A DNA stretch of 64,000 bases from an uncultured Prevotellaceae bacterium (GTDB taxonomy: Bacteria > Bacteroidota > Bacteroidia > Bacteroidales > Bacteroidaceae), in NCBI GenBank assembly GCA_900315105.1, contig OMXX01000018.1, positions 1 through 64,000 on the forward strand, written 5' to 3'. A program made the position numbers and the translations under genes. The number at the start of each line of letters is the position of its first letter. The first letter of the stretch is position 1. This document shows, piece by piece, positions 1 to 9,237 of this stretch. The notes beneath the pieces are model-generated. The model saw only the letters and a list, made by a program, of their open reading frames with translations, was not told the DNA's origin and searched no databases.

Positions 1-67
1 TTATCAGATGCCCCAAACAATGTGTCTTTCCCACATTTCCTCTTCCAAACAGCGCTATTACTCTCAT
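1..67 (-). CDS. Partial P-loop NTPase N-terminus (runs off the window)
   Basis: Only about 22 codons are inside the window. From the ATG at 67 the frame reads a hydrophobic strand followed by GRGNVGKT, which fits a Walker A loop (GxxxxGKT), as expected at the very N-terminus of a small P-loop ATPase. An AAAGGA ribosome-binding site lies just before the ATG. A second open frame covers the same bases and continues from 68-289, so the call is tentative. It lies downstream of wbuC on the same strand and may not belong to the polysaccharide operon. Confidence 0.4.
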   Translation of the reverse strand, partial: MRVIALFGRGNVGKTHCLGHLI

Positions 68-337
68 GTCCTTTCAGTTTTTCCTTAATTCCATCAATAC
101 GTGCTTCCGCATTCCTCAGCCTTCACACCTCAACTTTCTCTAAAAACCGACAAGCGGCCATATCCCTATTGGAAGTTGCTCTCAAACCAATAGTTCCATG
201 ACCGACTTGTCTGTGCTTTACTCTAAGGTCAATGACCTTTGGTTACTATACACCTCATAAATTATAATAGTCCTTTGGTCTTCTCTGAGGCCAAAAGAGG
301 TATGAACAAAATTGCCAAATGGCTTTCAGCATTTCTT
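68..337 (-). other. Interval downstream of wbuC with a possible decayed reading frame
   Basis: No intact gene is visible. On the minus strand a short ATG start near 282 reads a few codons. A one-base shift then opens a frame that runs to a TGA near 123 and continues open past that stop to the window edge. Composition looks coding-like (for example the stretches GHGTIGLRATS and NAEARIDGIKEKL), so this may be a decayed gene with a frameshift and a nonsense codon. I do not recognise the family. Confidence 0.25.
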
Positions 338-727
338 TCACCCGTTCCATACTTCATCCTCTTCCAGCGGATGATAGGGCCCGTCTTTGGCTTCGAAGAG
401 CACCGTTCCGCTTTCCAGACACTTCAAGCTATGCCACTGCCCCTTCTCGATATTCAGCACCACTCCTCCTGGCACCATATCAATGGTATCCGTGAGTTTG
501 CCTTGGTCATCATAGAAATACTCCTCAAAGTGCCCACGAATGCAGATACACGTCTCCGAAGACCCCTTATGCCTGTGTATAGGCATCACGGTCCCAGGCT
601 CCAGCGCATTCAGCATCCGTTGCGACTGGTCATCAGCAGAATTCCGCATATCCAGATTACAACGCAACCTAGGATTCTCCTTTGCCTTAGCCGTTAGTTC
701 ATCTAATATCTCCTTATCTATAACCAT
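338..727 (-). CDS. wbuC: WbuC-family cupin-fold metalloprotein
   Basis: A 129-residue single-domain cupin. Metal-ligand motifs are visible: H-R-H in the MPIHRHKGSSE segment around residues 50-57, and a later GQWHSL segment around residues 97-101. WbuC proteins occur in O-antigen and capsule clusters, notably with the UDP-L-FucNAc genes fnlABC and the transferase WbuB; their exact reaction is not established. All of these partners are present upstream in this operon, which supports the call. It overlaps the preceding small gene by 14 nt and is the last recognisable operon gene. Start is the ATG at 727. Confidence 0.85.
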   Translation of the reverse strand: MVIDKEILDELTAKAKENPRLRCNLDMRNSADDQSQRMLNALEPGTVMPIHRHKGSSETCICIRGHFEEYFYDDQGKLTDTIDMVPGGVVLNIEKGQWHSLKCLESGTVLFEAKDGPYHPLEEDEVWNG

Positions 728-881
728 TCTTTATCTCCTTTAATCCAGCCTCAATCTCTTCAAAAGACACCGTTTCACCCCACATTCGATAAACGTACTG
801 AGGTGTCACACAACCAAAGTCCATAGAGCACGAGCGAGCCTCACTGTCAAGGAAGGATTGAAGACGTTCTTCGAGATCCAT
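714..881 (-). CDS. Small conserved-looking protein, unknown function (55 aa)
   Basis: The ATG at 881 is chosen because it follows the stop of the sugar transferase (884) and has an AAAGA ribosome-binding site upstream; a longer frame to 908 would overlap the transferase. The product is acidic, probably helical, begins MDLEERLQSF and has two cysteines. It overlaps wbuC by 14 nt, so it is probably translationally coupled to it. I do not recognise the family. Its tight packing between a PglC-type transferase and WbuC suggests a real gene. Confidence 0.6.
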   Translation of the reverse strand: MDLEERLQSFLDSEARSCSMDFGCVTPQYVYRMWGETVSFEEIEAGLKEIKNGYR

Positions 882-883
882 AT

Positions 884-1477
884 TTATCTTTCTTTTATTA
901 TCACCCAAAACGTCTTAAAAATCAGCCCCAAATCATAGAAGAAATTGTGTTTCTCCACATACTCTAGATATAGCTTGATTTTCTCCTGCATAATAACCTC
1001 GATATAGTATTTCTCAGGATCTTCTGCCTGCTCCATCAATTCGTTCTCGTTGCGGAACTTGATGGAAGCTGGGTCAGTGATACCAGGACGTACATCCAGC
1101 ACATGCATCTGCTCTGGTGTCCAGTAGTCCACATAGTGACGCACCTCCGGACGGGGACCAACAAGGCTCATATCCCCAATGAACACATTGATGAGCTGTG
1201 GCAGTTCATCCAGTTTGAATTTACGAATCCAATAACCAGATTTGGTAACGCGAGGGTCGCGACCTCCAATAGTCACCAGACTCCCCTTATCAGCTCCCAC
1301 TCTCATCGAGCGGAACTTAAAGATACGGAAGTCCTTGTTATATCTACCTACACGTACCTGCCTGTAAAACACAGGACCCTTGCTATCCAGCTTTATCCAA
1401 ATAGCTAGTATTAAGAATAGTGGGCTTAGTATAATCAAGCCAAGCCCACTAGCTATTACGTCAAAAACTCTTTTCAT
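884..1477 (-). CDS. PglC-type monotopic phosphoglycosyl transferase (initiating sugar transferase)
   Basis: 197 residues, the usual size of the minimal PglC-type enzymes that transfer a phosphosugar from a nucleotide sugar to undecaprenyl phosphate at the inner membrane and start repeat-unit assembly. A single N-terminal re-entrant hydrophobic segment (about residues 7-27) is followed by FKFRSM, the catalytic DE in KLDELPQ, GDMSLVGPRPE and RPGIT. It abuts the DegT aminotransferase by one base. The substrate cannot be read from sequence; UDP-sugars made by the DegT enzyme or by CapEFG are candidates. It is the only initiating transferase in the cluster. Confidence 0.92.
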   Translation of the reverse strand: MKRVFDVIASGLGLIILSPLFLILAIWIKLDSKGPVFYRQVRVGRYNKDFRIFKFRSMRVGADKGSLVTIGGRDPRVTKSGYWIRKFKLDELPQLINVFIGDMSLVGPRPEVRHYVDYWTPEQMHVLDVRPGITDPASIKFRNENELMEQAEDPEKYYIEVIMQEKIKLYLEYVEKHNFFYDLGLIFKTFWVIIKER

Positions 1478-2808
1478 TAAAGATTCTTGATAATATCAAC
1501 GAAGTTAGTGATTACATACTCCACATCCTCATCTGTGAGTTTTGTATGCAACGGCAATGTCACCTCATTCTCAAACAGATGATAAGCATTAGGATAATCC
1601 TTGATGTCAAATCCAAGCGCCTTGTATGCCGTCATCATAGGAAGCGGCTTGTAGTGCACATTGCAGGCTATACCACGCTCTGCCATCTGCTCAATCACCT
1701 TGTTAGCATCCTCACGAGTCTTACCAAGCAAACGCACCAAATACAGGTGGTGTGAACTGCAATGATCCTCACCCATATGGTTCAAATACGCCACCTTCTG
1801 GTTATCGTTAAGGTTAACGTTAAGGTCATCAATCGCAGCGTTATATCGTTTCACGATTTCATAACGTCTGTTCAAGATTGATGGATACCGTTCCATCTGA
1901 ACCAGTCCAAGTGCAGCCATAATGTCTGTCATATTGCACTTATACCAAGGACCAATGATGTCATACTCCCAGGCACCCAGTTTAGTCTTAGCCAGCGCAT
2001 CCTTGTTCTGCCCATGCAGTGAGAACAACTGAGATAGCCTGTAAAGCATCTCGTTCCATGTCTCACCTTCTTTTTTAGGTACGTTCGGAAGATAATCTTC
2101 CACCTTAACGTTGACGTTAACCTTAACTTCTTCGTTGCCAAAGGGAAGATGCCAAGTTAAGGCTCCTCCTTCAGCAGTCGTGAAGTTCTTCACCGCATGG
2201 AAGCTAAATGATGAAAAGTCTGCAATTTCACCTGCCATCTTTCCCTTGCGGTTTGCACCAAAGCTATGCGCACAGTCAGCAGAAACAACTATTCTACCTA
2301 TCTTTGCTTGCAAAGCATTGTTAGGCTTAAACAAGCCCTTCTTTGCCTCTACAATCTCAAACACACGGTCATAGTCAGCCACAATACCACCCAGATCTAC
2401 AGGTGCAATCACCTTTGTCTTCTCTGTGATGGCAGCAGCCAGCTTGTCGTAGTCCATCTCCACGTTGTCTTTTTGGCTGTCCACCAGCACCAGCTTGCAG
2501 CCCACGTGCTGAGTTACCGATGCCGTTGCCGTGTACGTATATGCCGGCACTATCACCTCGTCATCCGGCTGAATATCCAGCAGATGCAGCACCATCTCCA
2601 GTGCTGCCGTTGCAGAGTTCAGACATACCGTCTTGTCCGTGTGTACATACTCCGAAATCTGCGCTTCCAGTTTCTTCGTACGAGGACCCGTAGTAATCCA
2701 ACCCGAGAGAATAGCCTCACGCACCTCTTTAGCCTCTGCCTCCGTCATGTCGGGAGGCGAAAAAGGAATATTCCTAAGTTTCATGTTCATAATACTATCT
2801 GATTTCAT
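1477..2808 (-). CDS. DegT/DnrJ/EryC1/StrS family sugar aminotransferase with repeat-derived insertions
   Basis: PLP-dependent aminotransferase acting on a nucleotide-linked keto sugar. The PLP lysine is K207 in FSFHAVKNFTTAEGG, and SADCAHSFG and the C-terminal YKPLP segment are typical. The pairing with the downstream PglC-type transferase resembles the PglE/PglC arrangement. At 443 residues it is longer than usual. Two acidic/Val-Asn-Lys stretches, residues 226-240 and about 325-333, are encoded by GTTAA-rich repeat DNA of the kind found between genes elsewhere in the window. The first lies in a surface-loop region between the PLP lysine and the SLHGQ motif. Start is the ATG at 2808; an ATG six or eight codons later is possible. 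Confidence 0.9.
   Translation of the reverse strand: MKSDSIMNMKLRNIPFSPPDMTEAEAKEVREAILSGWITTGPRTKKLEAQISEYVHTDKTVCLNSATAALEMVLHLLDIQPDDEVIVPAYTYTATASVTQHVGCKLVLVDSQKDNVEMDYDKLAAAITEKTKVIAPVDLGGIVADYDRVFEIVEAKKGLFKPNNALQAKIGRIVVSADCAHSFGANRKGKMAGEIADFSSFSFHAVKNFTTAEGGALTWHLPFGNEEVKVNVNVKVEDYLPNVPKKEGETWNEMLYRLSQLFSLHGQNKDALAKTKLGAWEYDIIGPWYKCNMTDIMAALGLVQMERYPSILNRRYEIVKRYNAAIDDLNVNLNDNQKVAYLNHMGEDHCSSHHLYLVRLLGKTREDANKVIEQMAERGIACNVHYKPLPMMTAYKALGFDIKDYPNAYHLFENEVTLPLHTKLTDEDVEYVITNFVDIIKNL
1805..1832. repeat. GTTAA-type low-complexity insert in the DegT gene (second copy)
   Basis: Alternating GTTAAGG/GTTAACG units in frame, encoding a Leu-Asn-Val-Asn-Leu-Asn stretch on the minus strand. 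It has the same composition as the intergenic GTTAA arrays near dnaN. Confidence 0.5.
2098..2135. repeat. GTTAA-type low-complexity insert in the DegT gene (first copy)
   Basis: Four to five GTTAA/GTCAA units in frame, encoding alternating Val-Lys/Val-Asn residues (EVKVNVNVKVED). This segment has no counterpart in the usual DegT layout, where the PLP-lysine block runs quickly into SLHGQ. Confidence 0.6.
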
Positions 2809-3176
2809 TTTTTGATATTGTATTCGGTTTAATAAAACACGATTATTACTTTCCTCTAACCGATCATAAAGACATGCTCCGTCATCATTATTCTTATCAG
2901 TTTTCGGGTTATCCGGAAAAACAATGTTTCTTCTTAGAACTTGGTATGAGAAGCATTTATCTTATTCTCCATCAAACCATTAACATATTCTTATGTCACC
3001 ACCAAAAGTCTTTTCATCGAATCTGTTGGAACCTCCACATCTATACCAATGCCATATTATACAAAAGCGCAAACCATGATATTTCAGTTTGTATTCATAG
3101 GGGATTATTCTCATAATCTTCGTGCGACAAATAAAGTAGTCCGGCGATGTAATTTTTATTTGCCACACATTGCTCA
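2809..3176. other. 368-bp intergenic interval, no supported gene
   Basis: The spacer between the hddC-gmhB fusion and the DegT gene is unusually long for this operon. It is AT-rich. Short minus-strand frames are present (one open from about 3181 to 2980), but they lack a ribosome-binding site and any recognisable motif. It may be the scar of a lost gene. I see no clear terminator or promoter. Confidence 0.4.
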
Positions 3177-4460
3177 TCATATCAGCTCTTTTACAGCTTT
3201 GACTAACCTTCCTCCAACATTGGTCTCTACCTTCACCGACTTCGAACACCCGGCATTCTTCCCTGCCTCAACATCCCTATCGCTATCCCCAATCATTATC
3301 GACTGACTCAAGTCAATATTGAAATCCCATGCTGCCTGCAACAATAATCCGGGCTTGGGTTTTCTGCAGTCACAATCGATTTTATACTCAGGACGTTCAC
3401 CTTCAAACCCCTTGTCAGGATGATGAGGACAAATATAAATTCCATCAATATAGGCTCCATCCTTACCAAGAAGTGTTTCCATCTTCTTGTGTATCTCATG
3501 GAGCTCATCCCATGTCACTTCGCCACGGGCAATAACAGGTTGATTTGTTACAACAATAGCCAAATAACCACTTTGGTTAATCAACTTGATGGCTTCAGAC
3601 ACGCCTTCAATCAATTCAAAATCGTCAATATTGCGAAGGAAACCGACATATTTATTGATAGTACCGTCACGATCCAGGAAGATGGCCTTCTGCTTGTTAT
3701 GCAGATTCTTTGCCTGAACAACACCATTCTTATAATCCGCTTCAACCTGATGGAAGCGTTCGGGCGTACCCATATCCTTTACATATTCCGGACTGTCATA
3801 ACAGAACATCTTCCCTGTTCCACACAATGGTTTTAGAACCTGCCGGTCCAAATCTACCTTGCCCTTGGGATAGCCTGTTGCTGGGTCTACCGCTAGATTC
3901 TTTAGGCTCAGATCAAGAACCTTCGGGTCAATAACATGAAGTCCTGCATTTACTCTGTTATTGTACCATTGAGGACGTTCGTCTTCCTTACTAAGCCATT
4001 TCTCAACGTGTCCATCCTTGTCTGCAATTACCAATCCACTATCATACGGATGGGAATTAGGATGCGTAAACAACGTAACAAGGCCCCCATGCTTTTTATG
4101 GTAGTCAAGCATGCGATTGAAATCCACATCAAAGGCCGCATCAGCATTAAGCAGGAAGAAAGGCTCTTCGCCAATCTTTTCCCTCAGTTGGAATAATGCG
4201 CCAGCATTCCCTAAAGGAGTTTCCTCCACGAAATAGTCAATCTTTACTCCTATCCGGCTACCATCGCCAAAATATTCTATTATCTTATCTGCTAGATAGC
4301 CAACAGTCAAGATGATGTCCTTGAAGCCTTGGGAAGCAAGAGACATGATTTCTCTTTCAAGAATAGGAATCCCATCCACAGGAATCAATGGCTTCGGTAT
4401 ATCTGGGAAAAGCTCTGCGATACGAGTACCTCGTCCGCCAGCCATTATTACGACTTTCAT
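3177..4460 (-). CDS. Bifunctional HddC-GmhB: heptose-1-P guanylyltransferase fused to heptose-1,7-bisphosphate phosphatase
   Basis: Residues 1 to about 240 are a sugar nucleotidyltransferase (MAGGRGTRI at 6-14, FPDIPKPLIP, NADAAFDVD) of the HddC kind. Residues about 255-427 are a HAD phosphatase of the GmhB kind, with the nucleophile motif D263-R-D265-G-T, a VVTNQ motif, a C-x-H...C-x-C zinc-binding loop (CPHHPD, CDCRKPKP) and GDSDRDVEAG. The fusion would remove the C7 phosphate and activate D-glycero-alpha-D-manno-heptose 1-phosphate with GTP. It overlaps gmhA by 4 nt, so the pathway genes gmhA, hddA and this fusion are adjacent. The two steps are usually on separate proteins. Confidence 0.88.
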   Translation of the reverse strand: MKVVIMAGGRGTRIAELFPDIPKPLIPVDGIPILEREIMSLASQGFKDIILTVGYLADKIIEYFGDGSRIGVKIDYFVEETPLGNAGALFQLREKIGEEPFFLLNADAAFDVDFNRMLDYHKKHGGLVTLFTHPNSHPYDSGLVIADKDGHVEKWLSKEDERPQWYNNRVNAGLHVIDPKVLDLSLKNLAVDPATGYPKGKVDLDRQVLKPLCGTGKMFCYDSPEYVKDMGTPERFHQVEADYKNGVVQAKNLHNKQKAIFLDRDGTINKYVGFLRNIDDFELIEGVSEAIKLINQSGYLAIVVTNQPVIARGEVTWDELHEIHKKMETLLGKDGAYIDGIYICPHHPDKGFEGERPEYKIDCDCRKPKPGLLLQAAWDFNIDLSQSIMIGDSDRDVEAGKNAGCSKSVKVETNVGGRLVKAVKELI

Positions 4461-5089
4461 CCGAAAAACTTCTCTTCAAGCATTAAACATAAACAGTGAT
4501 ATACGGGCAAATGCAACTCCTGTATCTTATACGTCTCGGTTTCCGGCACACGAATGCATACATCTGCGTACTTCATCAGCTTATTCTCACGCGAACCTGT
4601 CAGACCTATCACTTTCAGTCCTTTCGCCCTGGCATTCACCGCTGCATACAGCACATTCTTACTATTACCCGACGTGGAAATACCCAAGAACACATCCCCC
4701 GGCTTGCCATATCCGTTGACCTGCTGGGCAAACACCAATTCCGGCACAGCATCATTCATGAATGCCGTCTGCAAGGAGGAATGACCTGTCAGCGAGATAG
4801 CAGGTAATGCACCCTGTAGATTTTCAGCAAGGACCTGCCCTAATTCAGGATCAATCTCTTTCAGAGCAGCCGCATGGCCGCTATACACTTTACGTTTCAG
4901 CTTAAACTCCTTCATCAACTCACCAACTATATGTTCTGAGTCTGATGCAGAGCCGCCGTTTCCACATACCAGCAACTTCCTACCAGCGGAATAGGCTTCT
5001 TCCAAAAGCAAATATGCTTTCTTTATATCCTCTTTGCATACCGCCAACTGCGGATAGCGTCCAATCAAAATATCTAATTGTTCGTCCAT
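4457..5089 (-). CDS. gmhA: Phosphoheptose isomerase (SIS domain)
   Basis: 210 residues, slightly longer than typical GmhA (~190). It converts sedoheptulose 7-phosphate to D-glycero-D-manno-heptose 7-phosphate in the cytoplasm. The SIS-domain signatures NGGSASDSEH and GISTSGNSKNV are present. It overlaps the hddC-gmhB fusion by 4 nt and is 6 nt from hddA, which identifies the GDP-heptose branch rather than the ADP-heptose branch (no HldE-type kinase here). Confidence 0.92.
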   Translation of the reverse strand: MDEQLDILIGRYPQLAVCKEDIKKAYLLLEEAYSAGRKLLVCGNGGSASDSEHIVGELMKEFKLKRKVYSGHAAALKEIDPELGQVLAENLQGALPAISLTGHSSLQTAFMNDAVPELVFAQQVNGYGKPGDVFLGISTSGNSKNVLYAAVNARAKGLKVIGLTGSRENKLMKYADVCIRVPETETYKIQELHLPVYHCLCLMLEEKFFG

Positions 5090-5095
5090 GATATA

Positions 5096-6151
5096 TCAGT
5101 GTTTTAGTGTTTCCACCCTATCGGTTTCATAGATCTTCCAGCCATGGGCGCCTCCCTCGGTGAAGTTGAAGTGCTTGGTGAATCCTCCCAAATTCTCCAA
5201 AGCCTCCTGTACTGCCTTCTTCTTTGTTGGCTCCACAAAGAACATAATAAATCCACCACCACCGGCACCACTCACCTTACCGGCTAATGCACCGGCCTTT
5301 ATTGCCACATCGAAGGCCTCATCAATCATAGGGTTCGTGATAGCGCCAGCCATTTTCTTCTTGTCTTCCCATCCTTGACCAAGAATACGGGCAAACTCCT
5401 TCATATCCCCTTTCAGCACAGCCAGTTTCATATCCACAGCACTTTGCTTTATCCGATGCATGGCCTCAATGGATTTGGTATTACCGGTACTCGTATTCTT
5501 CTTCTGCTCATCAATAATAGCCGCAGAACTACGGGAGCGTCCTGTAAAATACAGCAGGATGCTTGCTTCCAGCTCATCCACAATCCAGCGTTTCACCTTA
5601 AGAGGATTAACTATCACCATATCGTTCTCCAGAAACTCCATATAATTGAACCCTCCAAAAGCAGCAGCATACTGATCCTGCTTACCTCCAGACAGTTGAA
5701 GGTCTTTGCGCTCAATCTCGTATGCCAAACGTGCTATCTCGTAGTCACCTAAAGGAAGGTTTCTCCACTCCACAAAGGCTTTCAATATAGTCACCACCAT
5801 TGTAGAGGAAGTACCAAGTCCAGAACCTGCCGGAGCATCGTTATACGTTGTTATCTTACACGCCTGCAAGGGCAAATTGTAATCGCTCATCACACGGTTA
5901 TAACTACCCTTCAGTAATGATGCCTTGCCATCTATTGCAAGTTCTCTTGACAGCGGATAGCTCTCAAAACAGTCACCATCATAGCTTTCGACAGTTATCT
6001 GATTGTCGTCGGTCTCCTCTATGGTACAATACGCATAGAGGTTGATGGTGGCATTCAGTATAATGCCGCCATATATGTCACTATAGGGGGAAACATCGCT
6101 TCCTCCACCTGCCAATCCAAGCCGCAGGGGAGCTTTACTTCTAATTATCAT
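5096..6151 (-). CDS. hddA: D-glycero-alpha-D-manno-heptose 7-phosphate kinase (GHMP family)
   Basis: GHMP kinase of 351 residues when started at the ATG at 6151 ([13 protein letters not shown]); a longer frame to 6202 would overlap the upstream gene. The N-terminal [12 protein letters not shown], the ATP-binding [10 protein letters not shown] and the C-terminal SGAGGGGF motif are all present, as in HddA. It phosphorylates C1 of heptose 7-phosphate. Neighbouring gmhA and the hddC-gmhB fusion complete the route to GDP-D-glycero-alpha-D-manno-heptose, so the polysaccharide probably contains D,D-heptose or a derivative. Confidence 0.9.
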   Translation of the reverse strand: MIIRSKAPLRLGLAGGGSDVSPYSDIYGGIILNATINLYAYCTIEETDDNQITVESYDGDCFESYPLSRELAIDGKASLLKGSYNRVMSDYNLPLQACKITTYNDAPAGSGLGTSSTMVVTILKAFVEWRNLPLGDYEIARLAYEIERKDLQLSGGKQDQYAAAFGGFNYMEFLENDMVIVNPLKVKRWIVDELEASILLYFTGRSRSSAAIIDEQKKNTSTGNTKSIEAMHRIKQSAVDMKLAVLKGDMKEFARILGQGWEDKKKMAGAITNPMIDEAFDVAIKAGALAGKVSGAGGGGFIMFFVEPTKKKAVQEALENLGGFTKHFNFTEGGAHGWKIYETDRVETLKH

Positions 6152-6155
6152 AATG

Positions 6156-7328
6156 TTATATTTCTTTAATTCTATAATTTCCAAACACTTTACTAATTCC
6201 AAGTTTCAACATATATCCAAAAGACTCCAACGAATGGGCGGGGAAAATGTAGAAATGCCTCATTGCATAACCTGCACCCCTCTTCATCGTGTCCAGTTTT
6301 CTTCTAAAAACCGACGAGCCTTTATATCCCTCTATTCCTTGATTATGTCCAAAGTTACCAACTTTCAATACATAATCAGCAATATATTCCGCTTTCTTAT
6401 GCCACTTTCCCTCTGACGAATAAAGAGGCATCGCAACCGATGGCATTCCTAGATAATTGACCGCAAAAGCAGCAAAGGACTTCCATTCGCTCTCACATCC
6501 CATAGCAAACAATCGGAATTTCAGTAAGCCAGAATCAATATCATCTTTGAATGTCCACAATAACCGACACCAATCACAAATCTGCCGTAACCCTATTCCC
6601 TCCTTATAAAAATGCTGGAGGATATGAGCAAACACATACGTAACGTCCTCATCCCACCCTGGGAGAAACACCTGTGTTCTTCCATTCATCCAAGACCGCA
6701 CTTTCCCCTCATAAAAAAGAGAATACTGCACCTTGTCTAAGGCCTTATCCATCTTTCTCCACAGTCCGTTTCTCAGGTTGCCGTGGAGTTCTACTTCCCA
6801 ATTCTGTATCTGCAAAGCTAAGTGAAGGGTATGGGGATTTTCGTTCTCCACCCGGGTAGCCAGCGAAGAAAGAAACGCTTTCGCCTTTATATAGTTATCG
6901 TTACTCAACAGGAAATCCATGTCACCAGATGCCCTCCAGAGCGGCCTATCGTAGCATTGTGCAATTCCTTGCCCCTTAAGAAGAAGAGCATAAATCCCTT
7001 CCGCTCGCATCTTGTCAACCAGTTCCCCCAAGAAGCTATTCATTGCCACATTTCTTTGCTCAATTTGTAGAGCAGCTCCGGCAAATGACAAGGCGACATC
7101 TTGAGGAATCTTTACGTCTGTCACATGCTCCAAGCCTGCCGCTATTAACCCAACCACAGACTGCTCCAGCGCTATGCGGAAAATCTCTGCATAGTCTATT
7201 GCACCCAAAGCACCCAGTTGAATATCTCTTTCCCAGAGGCCCGCTCTCAAAAGAGCAAAAAAGACTTCCGTATTCGTATCAGACTGCTTCACTCTTTCAC
7301 CCTCTTTTTTATGGGCGCCAATCAGCAC
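6156..7328 (-). CDS. Nucleotidyltransferase-fold protein of the PF14907 (NTP_transf_5) type
   Basis: 390 residues. A minimal nucleotidyltransferase motif is visible: LLLKGQG, then SGDMDFLL with the paired acidic residues, then a later acidic residue in WEVELHG. Family members are frequent in Bacteroidetes and Proteobacteria polysaccharide clusters, with no established reaction. It overlaps the preceding beta-helix gene by 20 nt and ends 4 nt before hddA, so it is part of the same transcript. Function in this operon is unknown; a role in modification or regulation is inference. Confidence 0.75.
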   Translation of the reverse strand: MLIGAHKKEGERVKQSDTNTEVFFALLRAGLWERDIQLGALGAIDYAEIFRIALEQSVVGLIAAGLEHVTDVKIPQDVALSFAGAALQIEQRNVAMNSFLGELVDKMRAEGIYALLLKGQGIAQCYDRPLWRASGDMDFLLSNDNYIKAKAFLSSLATRVENENPHTLHLALQIQNWEVELHGNLRNGLWRKMDKALDKVQYSLFYEGKVRSWMNGRTQVFLPGWDEDVTYVFAHILQHFYKEGIGLRQICDWCRLLWTFKDDIDSGLLKFRLFAMGCESEWKSFAAFAVNYLGMPSVAMPLYSSEGKWHKKAEYIADYVLKVGNFGHNQGIEGYKGSSVFRRKLDTMKRGAGYAMRHFYIFPAHSLESFGYMLKLGISKVFGNYRIKEI

Positions 7329-9216
7329 CGACTTTTGAAGTTTCTATCGTTTTGAATCCTATTTTCCTAGCAACGCGTCTGGATTTGAACCTTACGTCTC
7401 CTTTTTCCGGCCTTCTCAGACGAGGGTCGCTTGTTTGAAAAGTGTGATTCCTACTGCTCATCCAGGTGTCCAACGAGGAACCATTTACAGTCAGCCCCTG
7501 GCCGTTCACATCATAGAAGCAGTTATCTTTGAATACAAACCTTCCACTTTTAAGCGCATCCCCGGACATAGCCTCTCCTCCTGCCACTAGCACAATATTG
7601 TTTTCAAATGTCAGCTGCACATCTTCAGACTTTTTGACCGAAGAGATTAGCAAATTTGCCTTATCTCCAAATGCAAAAATATTGTTTCTTACTATATTGT
7701 TCGAGCCGTAATGTTGATGAAAACCTCCGCCGGAACAATTATATGCCACATTATTCTCAATCAATATATCTGATGATCCCTCATCAGTGTAAATTCCAAA
7801 GCCGTCTCCAAATCTCGACTTCACCTCACTAATGACATTGTTGTTGATTACCGTACCCGGAGATACACCCAGTGTATAGATACCCGCCATGTCATTCAAC
7901 AAACCCTGTCCCAGTTTTGTAATCTTGTTATACGCAATCGTGTTGGAGTGGGTTGGCGTTTTACCGTATCCCCAACTGAATCCTACAGAAATGCCGGTGT
8001 AGTAACCGTCAGAAATCTCATTATGTGATATATCACTGTTTTGCGCATACGTCAACAGGATGCCTGTCGCCCCCATATATATCCGCCCAAATCGTTCAAT
8101 GACATTATTATTTACCGTGATTTTCTTGGACACCTGACTTTCACTTATATCAAGCCCACCGACCTTGATTCCACCGCCACCGATGTCGTGTATGTAATTG
8201 CCACTGACGGTACAGTTTTCGCAATTATTCATCAGCCATATCGCATAGCCGCCTAACCCACGGAACTCACAGTCGGTTATGTTCACCTGGCGAGCATATA
8301 GCGCAAAAACTGCCGCATCGAGTGTGTAGGCAGACTGGTACGGAGGTATTCCCGTATCACTCCCCACCACATCGCATCCTTCAAACACTATCCCCTTAAA
8401 CGTGATATTCCCAGCCAGATTCCCTGGTGCGCCAGATATAGTGACAAGGTTTTTCAGTTTAGCAGCACTCATCCTTTCAACATTGACCCGTTCGCTCTTA
8501 CGCGGCACATAATAAACATATCCATCACTGTCTTGATACCATTCACCCGGGGCATCAAGTGCCTTATAATAATTCTCAAGAATGACGCCGGTTGATTTAC
8601 TGGGTGTAAAATACGACTGTGTGTATTTCTCCGTGAATTGTAGCGTTCTGTCCTTCGTTTCGACTGATTTGATATTTGCCTTTGAGTGTGTGAATAACCT
8701 GAAGAGATTAATTACAGACTGTTCTTTATTTCCAATGGCTTTCAAATTCTCTGCGAACTCTTCACTTAATACAGCTTTATAAATCACTTCATTCCCATTC
8801 CTGGAGACTTGCTGGCCGCTTTCCAGATTGAATGTCCCTTCATTCGGTGTCCTCGCTCTTGTGGCCAATACTCCGTTTACATTCAACTGTTGAATCCGAT
8901 TAGCAACAGGTAGTTTGGTGCGCCAAAACCCATTATGCATCACCTCCCAGTTAACAATGGGGGCTGCTCCGGATATGACGGCCTTTCCGCGTCCAACAAT
9001 TGTTATCGGTACGCAATGCTCTACATTGAATCGTATTGTGTTTTTCAGGTAGTAAGTTCCAGGAGACAAGTTAATAATGATATGATCTTGTTTTTCTGAT
9101 TTTAACCCAACGATAAACGAGGCTAAATCATCGTCGGGACTTAAATTATAGACCTTAGTAGCCTTGAGTGATGTTGAAATAATAAGGAAGGATAAGATAA
9201 TGAATAAATTTCGCAT
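7309..9216 (-). CDS. Secreted right-handed parallel beta-helix protein
   Basis: Start chosen at the ATG at 9216 (MRNLFIILSFLIISTSLKA), which gives a clean Sec signal peptide; the frame also extends seven codons upstream. After the signal peptide come about 600 residues rich in Asn-Asn-x-Ile, GxYIHDIGGGGI and repeated N-x-I turns, as in pectate-lyase-like beta-helix folds (PF13229 style). Such proteins can be polysaccharide lyases, epimerases or structural adhesins. In a capsule operon a periplasmic or surface role on the polymer (lyase or epimerase) is likely but not proven. Confidence 0.8.
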   Translation of the reverse strand: MRNLFIILSFLIISTSLKATKVYNLSPDDDLASFIVGLKSEKQDHIIINLSPGTYYLKNTIRFNVEHCVPITIVGRGKAVISGAAPIVNWEVMHNGFWRTKLPVANRIQQLNVNGVLATRARTPNEGTFNLESGQQVSRNGNEVIYKAVLSEEFAENLKAIGNKEQSVINLFRLFTHSKANIKSVETKDRTLQFTEKYTQSYFTPSKSTGVILENYYKALDAPGEWYQDSDGYVYYVPRKSERVNVERMSAAKLKNLVTISGAPGNLAGNITFKGIVFEGCDVVGSDTGIPPYQSAYTLDAAVFALYARQVNITDCEFRGLGGYAIWLMNNCENCTVSGNYIHDIGGGGIKVGGLDISESQVSKKITVNNNVIERFGRIYMGATGILLTYAQNSDISHNEISDGYYTGISVGFSWGYGKTPTHSNTIAYNKITKLGQGLLNDMAGIYTLGVSPGTVINNNVISEVKSRFGDGFGIYTDEGSSDILIENNVAYNCSGGGFHQHYGSNNIVRNNIFAFGDKANLLISSVKKSEDVQLTFENNIVLVAGGEAMSGDALKSGRFVFKDNCFYDVNGQGLTVNGSSLDTWMSSRNHTFQTSDPRLRRPEKGDVRFKSRRVARKIGFKTIETSKVGADWRP

Positions 9217-9237
9217 TGGCAAAATATTAATCAGCAT

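Noticed and set aside
2980..3249. An 89-codon minus-strand frame in the DegT-hddC spacer
   Set aside because: It overlaps the hddC-gmhB gene, has no ribosome-binding site and no family resemblance.
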